From NCBI GenBank assembly GCA_030144725.1, contig JASKMD010000012.1, positions 5,124,623 to 5,188,622 of the forward strand: DNA of 64,000 bases, written 5' to 3'. Positions 10,321 to 20,056 of this stretch are shown here, piece after piece. Numbering within the stretch: the stretch's first letter is position 1; the number at the start of each line of letters is the position of its first letter. The notes under the pieces are model-generated. The model was given only the letters and a program-made list of their open reading frames with translations, was not told where the DNA came from and made no database searches. A program made the translations under genes and the position numbers. The stretch is from Haematococcus lacustris (lineage: Eukaryota; Chlorophyta; Chlorophyceae; Chlamydomonadales; Haematococcaceae).

Positions 10321-10642
10321 GCTCACATCTCCAGCCGAGCAACAAGGGGCCACATCGGAGCTAGACACGAGCTCTACACGCAAGCGGAGGGCGGGCGTGA
10401 CAGATGGGACCCAACCTGCCGAACCTGCGGGTATTGTAGAGTGGCCAAGTCATCAGTACTGCTCACGAACGGGTCAAGCATCGCAGCAACCTTGTATATT
10501 TCATGCATGGGTGAAGGGGCTTTGTTACATCGATTTGGAATGCCATGTGAATCGTTTTGACTGCGGTGACGGCGCCTCACTGTGCGCAGGTGCTCCTGGG
10601 CCACGTCGGTCGCGGCGGTCGGTCGCGGCGAGGCCCGCATGA

Positions 10643-12864
10643 GCAAAACTGGCATGGATTTGAATGTCAAGATTTGAGCCGCAATAACACTCGGCACACT
10701 GCACAGTAATTAATGATACATGTTGCACCGCATAGCTGCCGGAGTCCTCTATCCAGCGTGCGTAGCATATATATTGCGTAGCATATATAGAAACCACGGG
10801 GCTGAGACGCGGCGTCGTTTTGATTACCAGGGGTCGGTTTTCTGTGGGGACACCTGAGCGCATCACCTCCGGCGGCACCGTCGTGAGCTGCATCCCTCAA
10901 GCTACGAGGAATGCCACAGCCACTGCATTTGCCTCCCCCAGCAGGCCCTCCATGCTGGGCTGTTGAGCAGCACGCAAAAGATTGAACAAGCTGAGCAAAA
11001 GGAGTGATTGCATAATTACCTATGCCGAGTTAGGCCCCTGAACAAACATCATTTGCAGCGCCACAACACATTCTCGTGATCGCGAAGAGGCCTAAGCAAG
11101 CAAGGAAATGTACATCATGTTCTTCATTTCCACCAACTAGTTGAAGCTTCGCTATCGCGTTTAACACTTTTTACAACGCACCTCAAGGCTTTGATTTCTT
11201 ATCGTACAATTGCCTCACCCAAGCCTTAGCCCTAACAACTGCAACTCAAAACCAGGGAGTGACGACATCAAACTGTGTTCCTTCAACACCAAAGATTGTC
11301 TACCCTACGCTTACCTACGCTACGCCTACGCTTACCCCTCAAACGCTGACATCCCAAACCACTGAATATGCCGTGTTCCACGCTGCCCAAGTGTTTGGCT
11401 GGTTTTGAGTCCGTGGATGCACAATTAGCAATAACATGGATTGAGCACGCCCGAAGACACCTTCAACGCAGTATTCTACAAGAGTTGAGTGGAAACTGCG
11501 ATGCATGGCATGAACAGTACAAAGCTTGCATGTCTGACTCCTAGGAAGGAAGCAAGTGGAGGGCAACCAACTGCCATAGGGATTGAGGGTTTGGGTAACC
11601 CTAAACCTTACCCTGATTGGTCTGCAATCTCTCTGCTGCTGCACAATGCCAGGTGGCTGACAGGTAGCTAGCATCACCGGCCATGCTCAACATCTGCCAC
11701 GCGGCACTACCTGCGCTGGCCACAATATTTGTCGAATCTCACACCTGCCAGCCGCCATCATGTGTGAAGCTTGAAATGACAATGCTACCCCTACTTACTT
11801 CAATGATGCCACCTGCGTACACTGAACTATGTGTGTGATGCATTGCTCTTGGCATCAAGTGGCTGCTAAATGGCTACCTCACTTCTGAGTACGAGCCTGG
11901 ACATGGGCACCTGCATGCGTTGTGTTGTGTGGCACGCAGGTGCAAGCAATACGAGGGCATTACGTTGGATCACAGTCTGTCCCAGCCAGCCCCACATCCC
12001 CCTGCTGGCCTCCGGCCCAAGGGACAATGTGGGCCAAGCTGTCTGCCTGTTGGTCTGCCTCTCTGTGAGTGCCTCACCTCCCTCCTCCCTCAATGGCGAT
12101 GCTGCACACATCTGTGGCCTGGCTGCTGCTGCGGTTGCCTTCATGGATGCATGCTTGCATGGCATGCAAGCGCATGAGCACCAACACAGGTGTTGTAGGG
12201 AGGTGTGTGGCGCATGGGTGCACAGCTTATTGAACCACAGAGCTCGGCAGTGATTATCCAGGATGAGGGCCAGGGTTAGGCAGAGGGATGAAGCCGGCAG
12301 GGCCTCTGCCTCTCACCCAACTCACAACACCTGCTTGGACATGATGCAAGCCTGGCCCTACCTGGCACTCAGACAGAAGCCAAACTAGGACTAACCCAGG
12401 CTCACGCCTTCCCCCCAGCAGCGCTGCTCACCTCACCTCACCTCACCTCACCCACACCTCACCCTCACCCAACAGTTCGCCCAGCAGCCCAGCCACCTGC
12501 CCTGCCCACCCGCCCTGTAGCAGTGGCAGCGCGTGGCTCCACGCTACAGCACACACGCTCCTCTGTGACGTAGGCACCCCAGCCAGGGCCTGCCTCAAGG
12601 CCACCCTAGGACCAGCCTCACACCCAGCAACTCACGACCTACTCGACAGCGCTCCCCTCTCCTGCTCCCACCCCTCCCACCCCTCCCACCCCTCTCATGC
12701 CACATGACCCCGCCAGCCTGGCACCAAGGCTATGCACCTGGGCACCTGTCAGGCCCCTCCCCCCACCCTGCTGCCTGCCCCACTCCTTCGCCATCGCTTA
12801 GCAGCCTGGGCCTTACCTTGCGGCCACGAGCCCTGCTGGCTGGCCTGAGCCCACGCCCCTGCCC
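10643..12864. other. No gene recognised; 3' side of the truncated hydrolase copy
   Basis: Moderate-GC sequence with short scattered frames and no convincing exon on either strand. Short microsatellites: TACGCT-like at about 11305-11335 and CTCAC at about 12430-12470. The part near 12.3-12.86 kb is probably the 3' untranslated region or downstream sequence of the minus-strand hydrolase. The copy-2 equivalent is 30381-32602. Confidence 0.4.
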
Positions 12865-13344
12865 TCATCCCAGGAAGGCCATGACCTCCTTCAGCACCTT
12901 GGTCTGCACCCGGTACTTGAACACGATGTCCGCATGGCCCATGTCCGGGTAGTACAGCAGCTGAGTGGAGGCGGGGCCCACACCGCCATCCCCTGGCAAA
13001 CAAGCCACCTCGCCGCCCCCCTGCTCTGCCCCACTGACCAGCATGGTAGCCGGGCCAGTGGGGGGGAGGGGGAGGGTGTGTGGGGGGGCGCTGCTGGAGG
13101 GGCTGGCTGGGGAGGTGAGGGCGAGGAGCTGCGCTGCGCTGGCTGCTGAGCGCGACTGCGCCTCCAGGTGAACTGCGTGGGCCACCTCCTCGCCGTGCAG
13201 CAGCTCGTCCTGGCCACCCACCACCACCAGGGAGTGCGGGGGCAGCTGGCTGGGCTCACTGCAGGCCAGCAGTTGCCATGCACACACACTCACCCGCCCG
13301 CCCGCCCGCTCACCCGCCTGCCTGCCTGCCTGCCTGCCTGCCCG

Positions 13345-13404
<60 letters not shown>

Positions 13405-13934
13405 CCCGCCTGCCTGCCTACCCGCCCACCGCCCACTCGCCAGCCGCCCGCTCACACATCCACCCAGGCCCCGTATCAAGGCCCAGCCCAGCCCAGCTCA
13501 AAGGATGGGCGGGGAGGGTAGGACACAGGCCAGCAGGCATCAGCAACAGCAGCAAGAGCAGTAGGCGACCCGGCTCATCATGTGATGCTAGGCAGCCAGA
13601 CACCTCCCTGCCCCCCTCACCTTCCCCCCCCTCCTCCCCTCCTCCCCTCCCCCCCCAGCACCACTCACAGCTGCACGTCCGTCCAGTAAAAGCGGCGGCA
13701 GAAGGTTGTGGCGACGTGCAGCTCCCTGGCGATGAGCCGCATGAACACGTCCTTGACCCAGTGCCACAGGCTGTCCCGCCGGGGAGAGGCGTACAGGAAG
13801 GTGTGGAGCAGCTGCGGCATGAACATGCCCAGGCAGACCGGGTCAATCAGCACCATGCGGTCCACGCGCGCACCGTGCAGCTGGGCTAGGCGTGAGGCCA
13901 CAAAGGAGCCGTAGGAGTGAGCCACCACGCTGGC
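12865..13934 (-). pseudogene. Alpha/beta-hydrolase, last two exons only (duplicate copy 1)
   Basis: This is the duplicate of the 3' end of the gene at 32603-37318. The exon at 13669-13934 encodes the nucleophile elbow (SVVAHSYGSFVASRL) up to FYWTDVQL. The exon at 12865-13258 carries the acid residue (VVVGGQDELL), the histidine (YYPDMGHADIV) and the stop. Splice sites are intact and the protein matches the other copy. The duplication ends in the preceding intron at 14074 and LINE sequence follows, so the upstream exons are absent. Unless a LINE-driven transcript splices into it, this is a truncated pseudogene. Confidence 0.85.
13310..13425. repeat. (TGCC)n microsatellite in a hydrolase intron (copy 1)
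   Basis: A tetranucleotide run with a few CCCG interruptions. It is one unit (4 bp) shorter than the copy-2 run at about 33048-33167, one of the few length differences between the duplicates. Confidence 0.9.
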
Positions 13935-14046
13935 CTGCACAGCAGCAGTGAGGGCGAGGGTTGGGTGGGGGGTCACAAAGGGGGGAGGGGCAGTGTCAGG
14001 GCAGCCCCGGGTGCAGGGGAGGCAGCGGCTACAGGTGCAGAGGGAA

Positions 14047-14074
14047 GGGTTAGGGTTAGGGTTAGGTAGGGGCT
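14047..14074. repeat. Short TTAGGG-type telomeric repeat at the duplication edge
   Basis: Three GGGTTA units followed by GGTAGGGGCT. Copy 2 has the same bases but continues into inverted CCCTAA units; here homology stops and LINE-associated sequence begins. Confidence 0.85.
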
Positions 14075-14093
14075 GCCTACCCACACACAATTG

Positions 14094-15113
14094 CAGTTTG
14101 GGCGTAGCAGCACAGCATCGCTCCTCAGCAGCCCAGCAGCACAGCTTCGCGTTCAGCATCGCAGTTTGGGCGTAGCAACACAGCATCGCTCCTCAGCAGC
14201 CCAGCAGCACAGCCTCGCGTTCAGCATCGCAGTTTGGGCGTAGCAACACAGCATCGCTCCTCAGCATCCCAGCAGCACAGCTTCGCGTTCAGCATCGCAG
14301 TTTGGGCGTAGCAACACAGCATCGCTCCTCAGCAGCCCAGCAGCACAGCCTCGCGTTCAGCATCGCAGTTTGGGCGTAGCAGCACAGCATCGCTCCTCAG
14401 CATCCCAGCAGCACAGCTTCGCGTTCAGCATCGCAGTTTGGGCGTAGCAACACAGCATCGCTCCTCAGCAGCCCAGCAGCACAGCCTCGCGTTCAGCATT
14501 GCAGTTTGGGCGTAGCAGCACAGCATCGCTCCTCAGCAGCCCAGCAGCACAGCCTCGCGTTCAGCATTGCAGTTTGGGCGTAGCAGCACAGCATCGCTCC
14601 TCAGCAGCCCAGCAGCACAGCTTCGCGTTCAGCATCGCAGTTTGGGCGTAGCAACACAGCATCGCTCCTCAGCAGCCCAGCAGCACAGCCTCGCGTTCAG
14701 CATCGCAGTTTGGGCGTAGCAACACAGCATCGCTCCTCAGCATCCCAGCAGCACAGCTTCGCGTTCAGCATCGCAGTTTGGGCGTAGCAACACAGCATCG
14801 CTCCTCAGCAGCCCAGCAGCACAGCCTCGCGTTCAGCATCGCAGTTTGGGCGTAGCAGCACAGCATCGCTCCTCAGCATCCCAGCAGCACAGCTTCGCGT
14901 TCAGCATCGCAGTTTGGGCGTAGCAACACAGCATCGCTCCTCAGCAGCCCAGCAGCACAGCCTCGCGTTCAGCATTGCAGTTTGGGCGTAGCAGCACAGC
15001 ATCGCTCCTCAGCAGCCCAGCAGCACAGCCTCGCGTTCAGCATCGCAGTTTGGGCGTAGCAGCACAGCATCGCTCCTCAGCATCCCAGCAGCACAGCTTC
15101 GCGTTCAGCCTAG
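14094..15113 (+). promoter_or_regulatory. About 15 tandem 68-bp monomers, likely LINE promoter array
   Basis: Units start with CAGTTTGGGCGTAGCA at exact 68-bp steps (14094, 14162 and so on). Three positions vary together: AGCAACAC or AGCAGCAC, TCAGCAGCC or TCAGCATCC, and GCTTCGCG or GCCTCGCG. The variants alternate along the array, which suggests a higher-order unit of two monomers. Position directly upstream of ORF1 is that of promoter monomers in mouse L1 elements. Promoter activity is inferred from position, not seen. Confidence 0.7.
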
Positions 15114-15389
15114 CACTACAGCGCAGGGCAAAAGCACAGTCGCAGCAACAGCAGCAGCAGCAGCAGGAGTGGAGTCTCCATCGACAAGGAGAAGACCACC
15201 TGAAGAAAACCCCGCCTTGTGTGCTGCACTCTGTGCAAGCCGGCACCCTTATATTTCCAGCCCAGCCCCCGGGTCATTGGGGGACCGCTGAGCTAAGTTA
15301 TCACCCAGTGTGCTACCCCCTGGCTGGTGCTTTGCTGACGTCGTGCCCCTGCCTGCGCCTTTGGCCCCCCAGGCTGCCACGGAGACCCT

Positions 15390-18300
15390 ATGGAGCCAGT
15401 TGCTACCTCTCAGCTGCTGGCGCAGGTGTTGCAGCGTTACATTTTCTCCTCGGCCCAGCCCCTGACCAGGGACTCCCATATCCAGCCCCAACCCCTTCAG
15501 CACTTCAGTGCTGGGGCTTGGTTTGTCCCTTTGGGCCGCCTTTGCAGGGAACGCTTGCAGCTGTACCAGCAGCAGCACCCCCTTCTTCCTCCCCCCCAGG
15601 CCGACGTTGCAGCCTTTGTTGAGGCCTGCAGCACAGCCCTTCTAGCCCGTAAGCAGCGTGAGGGCAGGGCAGTGGCCTCCCTGTCTTGCCTTCACTCTGC
15701 AGGCCACCCCCACCACGGTTTGGTGTTGGTGCATGACCACACCAGTCCAGCAGGCAGGAGCCTAGACGCCCAGCTGATTGCCCAACCCTCGCTTCAGGTG
15801 CAGTTCCTAGGCGAGACCCTGTGGGTGCCTGTGGAGCCTCTGGATCCAGGCCCCCCCCCTGGGGCAGTCAAAGTGGTCATCCATCACAACAGTCCCCTAG
15901 CAAGCAAGGTGGGCTTGGTGGCAGCCCTGCTCAGGGCAGTGGGGTATGAGGTCAGCCCTGCCCCTCCCCCTGGCCTGCCTGAGACCCTGCAGCTGTCCTC
16001 GGCAGCAGTTCTTAGTGAGCGCCTGGGAGCTCACTCTCGCACCAGCTGTTTCAAAGGGTCAGAGGTGGGGAATGGGTGCGTTGTGGAGGCCATAGTGACC
16101 ACCCCTGTCGGGGACGACAAGCTGACCCGCCTTCCTAGCAGGTTCGCCACACCCACGGGGGGTTGGGGCAAGGTGCAGGTCTTCCAGCTGGGTGGGGACT
16201 CCCGGCCCCTAGAGGACCCCCCCTCTGACCCTGAGCAGCTTCGCAGGCCCCCTCGGGGGCCTGCAGGCCAGCCTCCCACCCCACCGCCCCCTCCACCCCC
16301 TCCCCCTCCACCCCCTCCACCCCCCCATTCTGGGCACCCGCCACGGCGCCCTGATCATCCCCCTGACCAGTCCCACAACCATCCTGCCACCCACCCTCCC
16401 TCCTCTGCACCTTCTGGTCAGCCTACTACCCCTCCTCCCCCACCCCCACCTCAAACAGGGCTAGACCATACCCCTCCCTCCCCGGCTGAGCAGCCCCGCC
16501 TCCTCCCCCCCCAACACCAGCCCCCCCCTGCCACCCTGAGCCCTGACCCTGACCAAGCTGCTGCCACCCCCACCCAGCGCACCACAGCGGGGGGTGGCAC
16601 GGCCAGGCCTGAGGTGGCCAGGGCGGTGGGCGGCTCCCAGGGGCAGCAGCAGCAGCCGCTCAGCCCTGCCACCCTGAGCCCTGACCCTGACCAGGCTGCT
16701 GCCACCCCCACCCAGCGCACCACAGCGGGGGGTGGCACGGCCAGGCCTGAGGTGGCCAGGGCGGTGGGCGGCTCCCAGGGGCAGCAGCAGCAGCCGCTCA
16801 GCCCTGCCACCCTGAGCCCTGACCCTGACCAGGCTGCTGCCACCCCCACCCAGCGCACCACAACGGGGGATGGCACGGCCAGGCCTGAGGTGGCCAGGGC
16901 GGTGGGCGGCTCCCAGGGGCAGCAGCAGCAGCCGCTCAGCCCTGCCACCCTGAGCCTTGACCCTGACCAGGCTGCTGCCACCCCCACCCAGCGCACCACA
17001 GCGGGGGGTGGCACGGCCAGGCCTGAGGTGGCCAGGGCGGTGGGCGGCTCCCAGGGGCAACAGCAGCAGCCGCTCAGCCCTGCCACCCTGAGCCCTGACC
17101 CTGACCAGGCTGCTGCCACCCCCACCCAGCGCACCACAGCGGGGGGTGGCACGGCCAGGCCTGAGGTGGCCAGGGCGGTGGGCGGCTCCCAGGGGCAGCA
17201 GCAGCAGCCGCTCAGCCCTGCCACCCTGAGCCCTGACCCTGACCAGGCTGCTGCCACCCCCACCCAGCGCACCACAACGGGGGGTGGCACGGCCAGGCCT
17301 GAGGTGGCCAGGGCGGTGGGCGGCTCCCAGGGACAGCAGCAGCAGCCGCTCAGCCCTGCCACCCTAAGCCCTGACCCTGACCAGGCTGCTGCCACCCCCA
17401 CCCAGCGCACCACAGCGGGGGGTGGCACGGCCAGGCCTGAGGTGGCCAGGGCGGTGGGCGGCTCCCAGGGGCAGCAGCAGCAGCCGCTCAGCCCTGCCAC
17501 CCTGAGCCCTGACCCTGACCAGGCTGCTGCCACCCCCACCCAGCGCACCACAGCGGGGGGTGGCACGGCCAGGCCTGAGGTGGCCAGGGCGGTGGGCGGC
17601 TCCCAGGGGCAGCAGCAACAGCCGCTCAGCCCTGCCACCCTGAGCCCTGACCCTGACCAGGCTGCTGCCACCCCCACCCAGCGCACCACAGCGGGGGGAG
17701 GCTCGGCCAGGCCTGAGGTGGCCAGGGTGGGGGGCGGCTCCCAGGGACAGCAGCAGCAACCGCTCAGCCCTGCCACCCTGAGCCCTGACCCTGACCAGGC
17801 TGCTGCCACCCCCACCCAGCGCACCACAGCGGGGGGAGGCTCGGCCAGGCCAGAGGCGGCCAGGGTGGAGCAGGTCTCGCGGGCACAGCTAAAGCAGCAG
17901 CCTCACCCCGCTGCCCCCCCAAATCTTCCCACCGCAGCTAGAGGTGGCACGGCTTGGGTCGAGGGGGCTCGGGAGCTGCAGGTGGAGAGTTTGGCTTCCC
18001 GTAGCCCCAACCCCGGCTTTGAGGCGGGGATGGAGGCGGGGGTAGGGGCAAGGGCGGGGGAAGTAGCGGGGTCAGAGGTGGGAGGAGAGGGTGGGGCGGG
18101 GTCAGGGTCAGGGGTCAAGTCAGGGGCTACAGGGCGTGGGCTTAAAGGTTTGGGCATCCGCCCGTCCGCTCCTTCACGTGGGAAGCATCCCCGGTTTGTT
18201 TGCTCTTGGGGCCCAGCTGTTACGGAGCGTCCCGGGGGCCAGTGGCTAGGCCCGTCATGGGCTGCCCAAGTTCCCTCAAGGGGTGACTCAGAGCAGCGGG

Positions 18301-20054
18301 GTTCTGGGACAGGAGTAGGGGTTGGGGTTACAGCTCGGTCTGCGCCGAGGGCCCGGGAGGGGACTGAGGTTTGGGCTAGGGCTGGGGCTGGGGTTGGGGG
18401 GGTGGTTGGGGCTGGAGCTAGGGCAGGGGCAGGGGCAGGGACAGAGGCTGGGCCTGGGGTTGGGGCGGGGGCTGGGGCTGGGGCTGGGGATGTGGTTAAG
18501 GCGGGAGCAGGAGCTACAGTTGGGGCCAAGGTTGAGGCTGGGGCCGGGGCTAGGCATGGGACTGGGGTTGCGGTTGCGGCTGGGGCTGGGGCTACGGCAG
18601 CGGTTGGGGCTGGGGCTGGGGCTGGGGTTGGGGCTGGGGCTGGGGCTGGGGCTGGGGCTGGGGCTGGGGCTGGGGCTGGGGCTGGGGCTGGGGCTGGGGC
18701 TGGGGCTAGGGCTGGGGCTGCGGCTGGGGCTGGGGCTGGGGCTGGGGGTGGGGCTGGGGCTGGGGCTGCGGCTCCGGCTGCGGCGGGGAGTGGAGCTACC
18801 CCGATGGCTCTGGACTGTCCCCGCCTTTCCCACCCCCTGATCCCTACCATTTTCCCTACGTCCACCACCTTCCAGCCCAAAGCCCCAGGGGCCTTTGTGG
18901 CCCGGACGCACCTGCCTCCTTTTGTACCTGACCCCATGTGTCACCCCCCTCCTACCTCTCTACCTTTTGTGCAACCCTCTGGCCCTCCCCACCTCCCTTC
19001 GGCCAACCCTCTTTCCTTTTCTCCTCTCTCCCTCCACCCTGAGGGACCCATCGCCATGAGCTCCCCTCCCAGTCCCCCCCTGTCAGCCTCCCCTCGCCTC
19101 CCATGTAACTTGGGGCTGCTGGAGAAGGCCCTAACCAAGGGCGCGGTGCTGGCCTCCAGAGGCAAGGTTGCGGCCAAAAAGCTCAGAGCTGCCACAGCCA
19201 GGGGCCTAGTAGCGGCCGGGCAGTGGGTAGGTGGAGCCCCTTCCGGCAGCCCTCCCTCCCTCATGGACGCTGAGTTAGCGGACCCCGCCCCCCTTAGTGT
19301 TGGCTCCACCCTTCCCCTCCCAACGCAAGAAGTCAGTCCCTCGAGCGGGGTGGACAGCCGGCTTGTCTTCGCGCGAGGCCGGGCCGTAGAGCTCCATGGC
19401 AGTCAGCCTCCTCGCAGGTCTGTCAGCGTCACCAGGGCCTCTCCGCGCCCTTCTCCGGATGACAGGAGGGCCGTTAGGGAGGAGCGTCAGCGGGAGGCTC
19501 AGCGTTGGCCTAGGGGAGGCTCTACACAGCCAGCAGCCCAGCTAGCCCAAGGTGGGCCTCGCCGTCGCCGCTTTGGCATTCTTTCTTCAAGTTCTAGCTC
19601 TGATGAGAGGGAGGCTCAGCTTTGGCAGCGGCAAGCCGACAGGCAGCGTGCTCCCCACCTTGGCCGTGGGACCCCACACACGCTCCGCTACGGCCTGCTC
19701 AGCCCCACCACCAGCCTAGCCAGCTCGCAGGGGGCCTCTGCCAGCCCTGTAGTTGAGTCACCTCGCCCCCAAGAGGAGAGGCCCAGGGTGCCAAAGCGGC
19801 AGCAGCCAGAGCGAGTAAGTGTCCAGGATGAAGAGGGTCTGCTCTTCGGTCCTCTTCCCCCTCGGCCCCCACTAGCCATCTATAGTCGTGAGCCCCGGGT
19901 CCGCCTTCGTCGCCCTGGGGCTAAGCTGGCTTGCATTGAGGCCACTTCCGTCCCTCCCCCCATCCCCCACCCCCTGTCAGGTCAGCCTTCTCCTCCTAGC
20001 CCAACCTCCCTCCTCCACACACGCGTAGCCCGCGCGGGGGCGAGCCAAGCTTAG
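15390..20054 (+). CDS. LINE ORF1 protein, 1,554 aa, proline/alanine-rich
   Basis: ATG at 15390, TAG at 20052-20054. The first 270 residues look globular (MEPVATSQLLAQVLQRYIFS at the start). A proline run follows, then ten 46-residue repeats (about residues 381-840), an Ala-Gly hexamer tract (about 990-1130) and a basic, Arg/Ser-rich end (KLRAATARGL, RRRRFGILSSSSSSDER). LINE ORF1 proteins usually bind the element's RNA as a chaperone and are typically 300-500 residues, so this one is unusually long because of internal repeats. I recognise no RRM or CCHC knuckle. The frame stays open across all repeats, which argues for past selection and a young copy. The stop is separated from the ORF2 start by 2 bases. 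Confidence 0.75.
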   Translation: MEPVATSQLLAQVLQRYIFSSAQPLTRDSHIQPQPLQHFSAGAWFVPLGRLCRERLQLYQQQHPLLPPPQADVAAFVEACSTALLARKQREGRAVASLSCLHSAGHPHHGLVLVHDHTSPAGRSLDAQLIAQPSLQVQFLGETLWVPVEPLDPGPPPGAVKVVIHHNSPLASKVGLVAALLRAVGYEVSPAPPPGLPETLQLSSAAVLSERLGAHSRTSCFKGSEVGNGCVVEAIVTTPVGDDKLTRLPSRFATPTGGWGKVQVFQLGGDSRPLEDPPSDPEQLRRPPRGPAGQPPTPPPPPPPPPPPPPPPHSGHPPRRPDHPPDQSHNHPATHPPSSAPSGQPTTPPPPPPPQTGLDHTPPSPAEQPRLLPPQHQPPPATLSPDPDQAAATPTQRTTAGGGTARPEVARAVGGSQGQQQQPLSPATLSPDPDQAAATPTQRTTAGGGTARPEVARAVGGSQGQQQQPLSPATLSPDPDQAAATPTQRTTTGDGTARPEVARAVGGSQGQQQQPLSPATLSLDPDQAAATPTQRTTAGGGTARPEVARAVGGSQGQQQQPLSPATLSPDPDQAAATPTQRTTAGGGTARPEVARAVGGSQGQQQQPLSPATLSPDPDQAAATPTQRTTTGGGTARPEVARAVGGSQGQQQQPLSPATLSPDPDQAAATPTQRTTAGGGTARPEVARAVGGSQGQQQQPLSPATLSPDPDQAAATPTQRTTAGGGTARPEVARAVGGSQGQQQQPLSPATLSPDPDQAAATPTQRTTAGGGSARPEVARVGGGSQGQQQQPLSPATLSPDPDQAAATPTQRTTAGGGSARPEAARVEQVSRAQLKQQPHPAAPPNLPTAARGGTAWVEGARELQVESLASRSPNPGFEAGMEAGVGARAGEVAGSEVGGEGGAGSGSGVKSGATGRGLKGLGIRPSAPSRGKHPRFVCSWGPAVTERPGGQWLGPSWAAQVPSRGDSEQRGSGTGVGVGVTARSAPRAREGTEVWARAGAGVGGVVGAGARAGAGAGTEAGPGVGAGAGAGAGDVVKAGAGATVGAKVEAGAGARHGTGVAVAAGAGATAAVGAGAGAGVGAGAGAGAGAGAGAGAGAGAGAGAGARAGAAAGAGAGAGGGAGAGAAAPAAAGSGATPMALDCPRLSHPLIPTIFPTSTTFQPKAPGAFVARTHLPPFVPDPMCHPPPTSLPFVQPSGPPHLPSANPLSFSPLSLHPEGPIAMSSPPSPPLSASPRLPCNLGLLEKALTKGAVLASRGKVAAKKLRAATARGLVAAGQWVGGAPSGSPPSLMDAELADPAPLSVGSTLPLPTQEVSPSSGVDSRLVFARGRAVELHGSQPPRRSVSVTRASPRPSPDDRRAVREERQREAQRWPRGGSTQPAAQLAQGGPRRRRFGILSSSSSSDEREAQLWQRQADRQRAPHLGRGTPHTLRYGLLSPTTSLASSQGASASPVVESPRPQEERPRVPKRQQPERVSVQDEEGLLFGPLPPRPPLAIYSREPRVRLRRPGAKLACIEATSVPPPIPHPLSGQPSPPSPTSLLHTRVARAGASQA
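16531..17870 (+). repeat. Ten in-frame 138-bp repeats inside ORF1
   Basis: Units begin CCACCCTGAGCCCTGACCCT at 16531, 16669 and so on to 17773, exactly 138 bp apart. Each encodes 46 residues (ATLSPDPDQAAATPTQRTTA, then GGGTARPEVARAVGGSQGQQ, then QQPLSP). Copies differ by single bases (TTAGGG/TTTGDG, SPDPD/SLDPD). The last two copies diverge together (GGGSARPE, RVGGG), as in arrays that expand internally. Confidence 0.95.
18370..18790 (+). repeat. (GGGGCT)n-rich Ala-Gly tract in ORF1
   Basis: Imperfect GGGGCT/GGGGTT hexamers code for Ala-Gly/Val-Gly dipeptides and keep the reading frame. Confidence 0.9.
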
Positions 20055-20056
20055 CT

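Larger units (their letters stand above)
7501..14074 (+). repeat. Long direct repeat, copy 1 (flanks the LINE on its left)
   Basis: This segment matches 25908-33816 base for base apart from a handful of substitutions, one TGCC-repeat unit, a 1-bp homopolymer change and different transposon insertions. The offset is +18407 before the insertions, +19738 after them and +19742 at the right end. Example substitutions: GCCTGACATG against GCCTGGCATG near 7717/26124, and ATCAACCCC against ATCAGCCCC near 9755. Homology starts exactly where the LINE poly(A) ends in copy 2 and stops at GGTAGGGGCT at 14074, inside telomere-like repeats. Confidence 0.93.

Noticed and set aside
13160..13846. Frames over the (TGCC)n region in both duplicates
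   Set aside because: They run across the intron of the hydrolase gene; the splice-consistent minus-strand exons explain the coding signal.
7501..14074. The two long repeats as LTRs of a giant retroelement
   Set aside because: They contain host gene exons and unrelated transposons, do not begin TG or end CA, and the enclosed element is a poly(A) LINE with its own ends.
16451..17827. Minus-strand 458-codon frame of Cys/Trp/Gly repeats
   Set aside because: It is the antisense shadow of the ten 138-bp repeats in ORF1; the plus frame has a LINE context and the minus frame does not.
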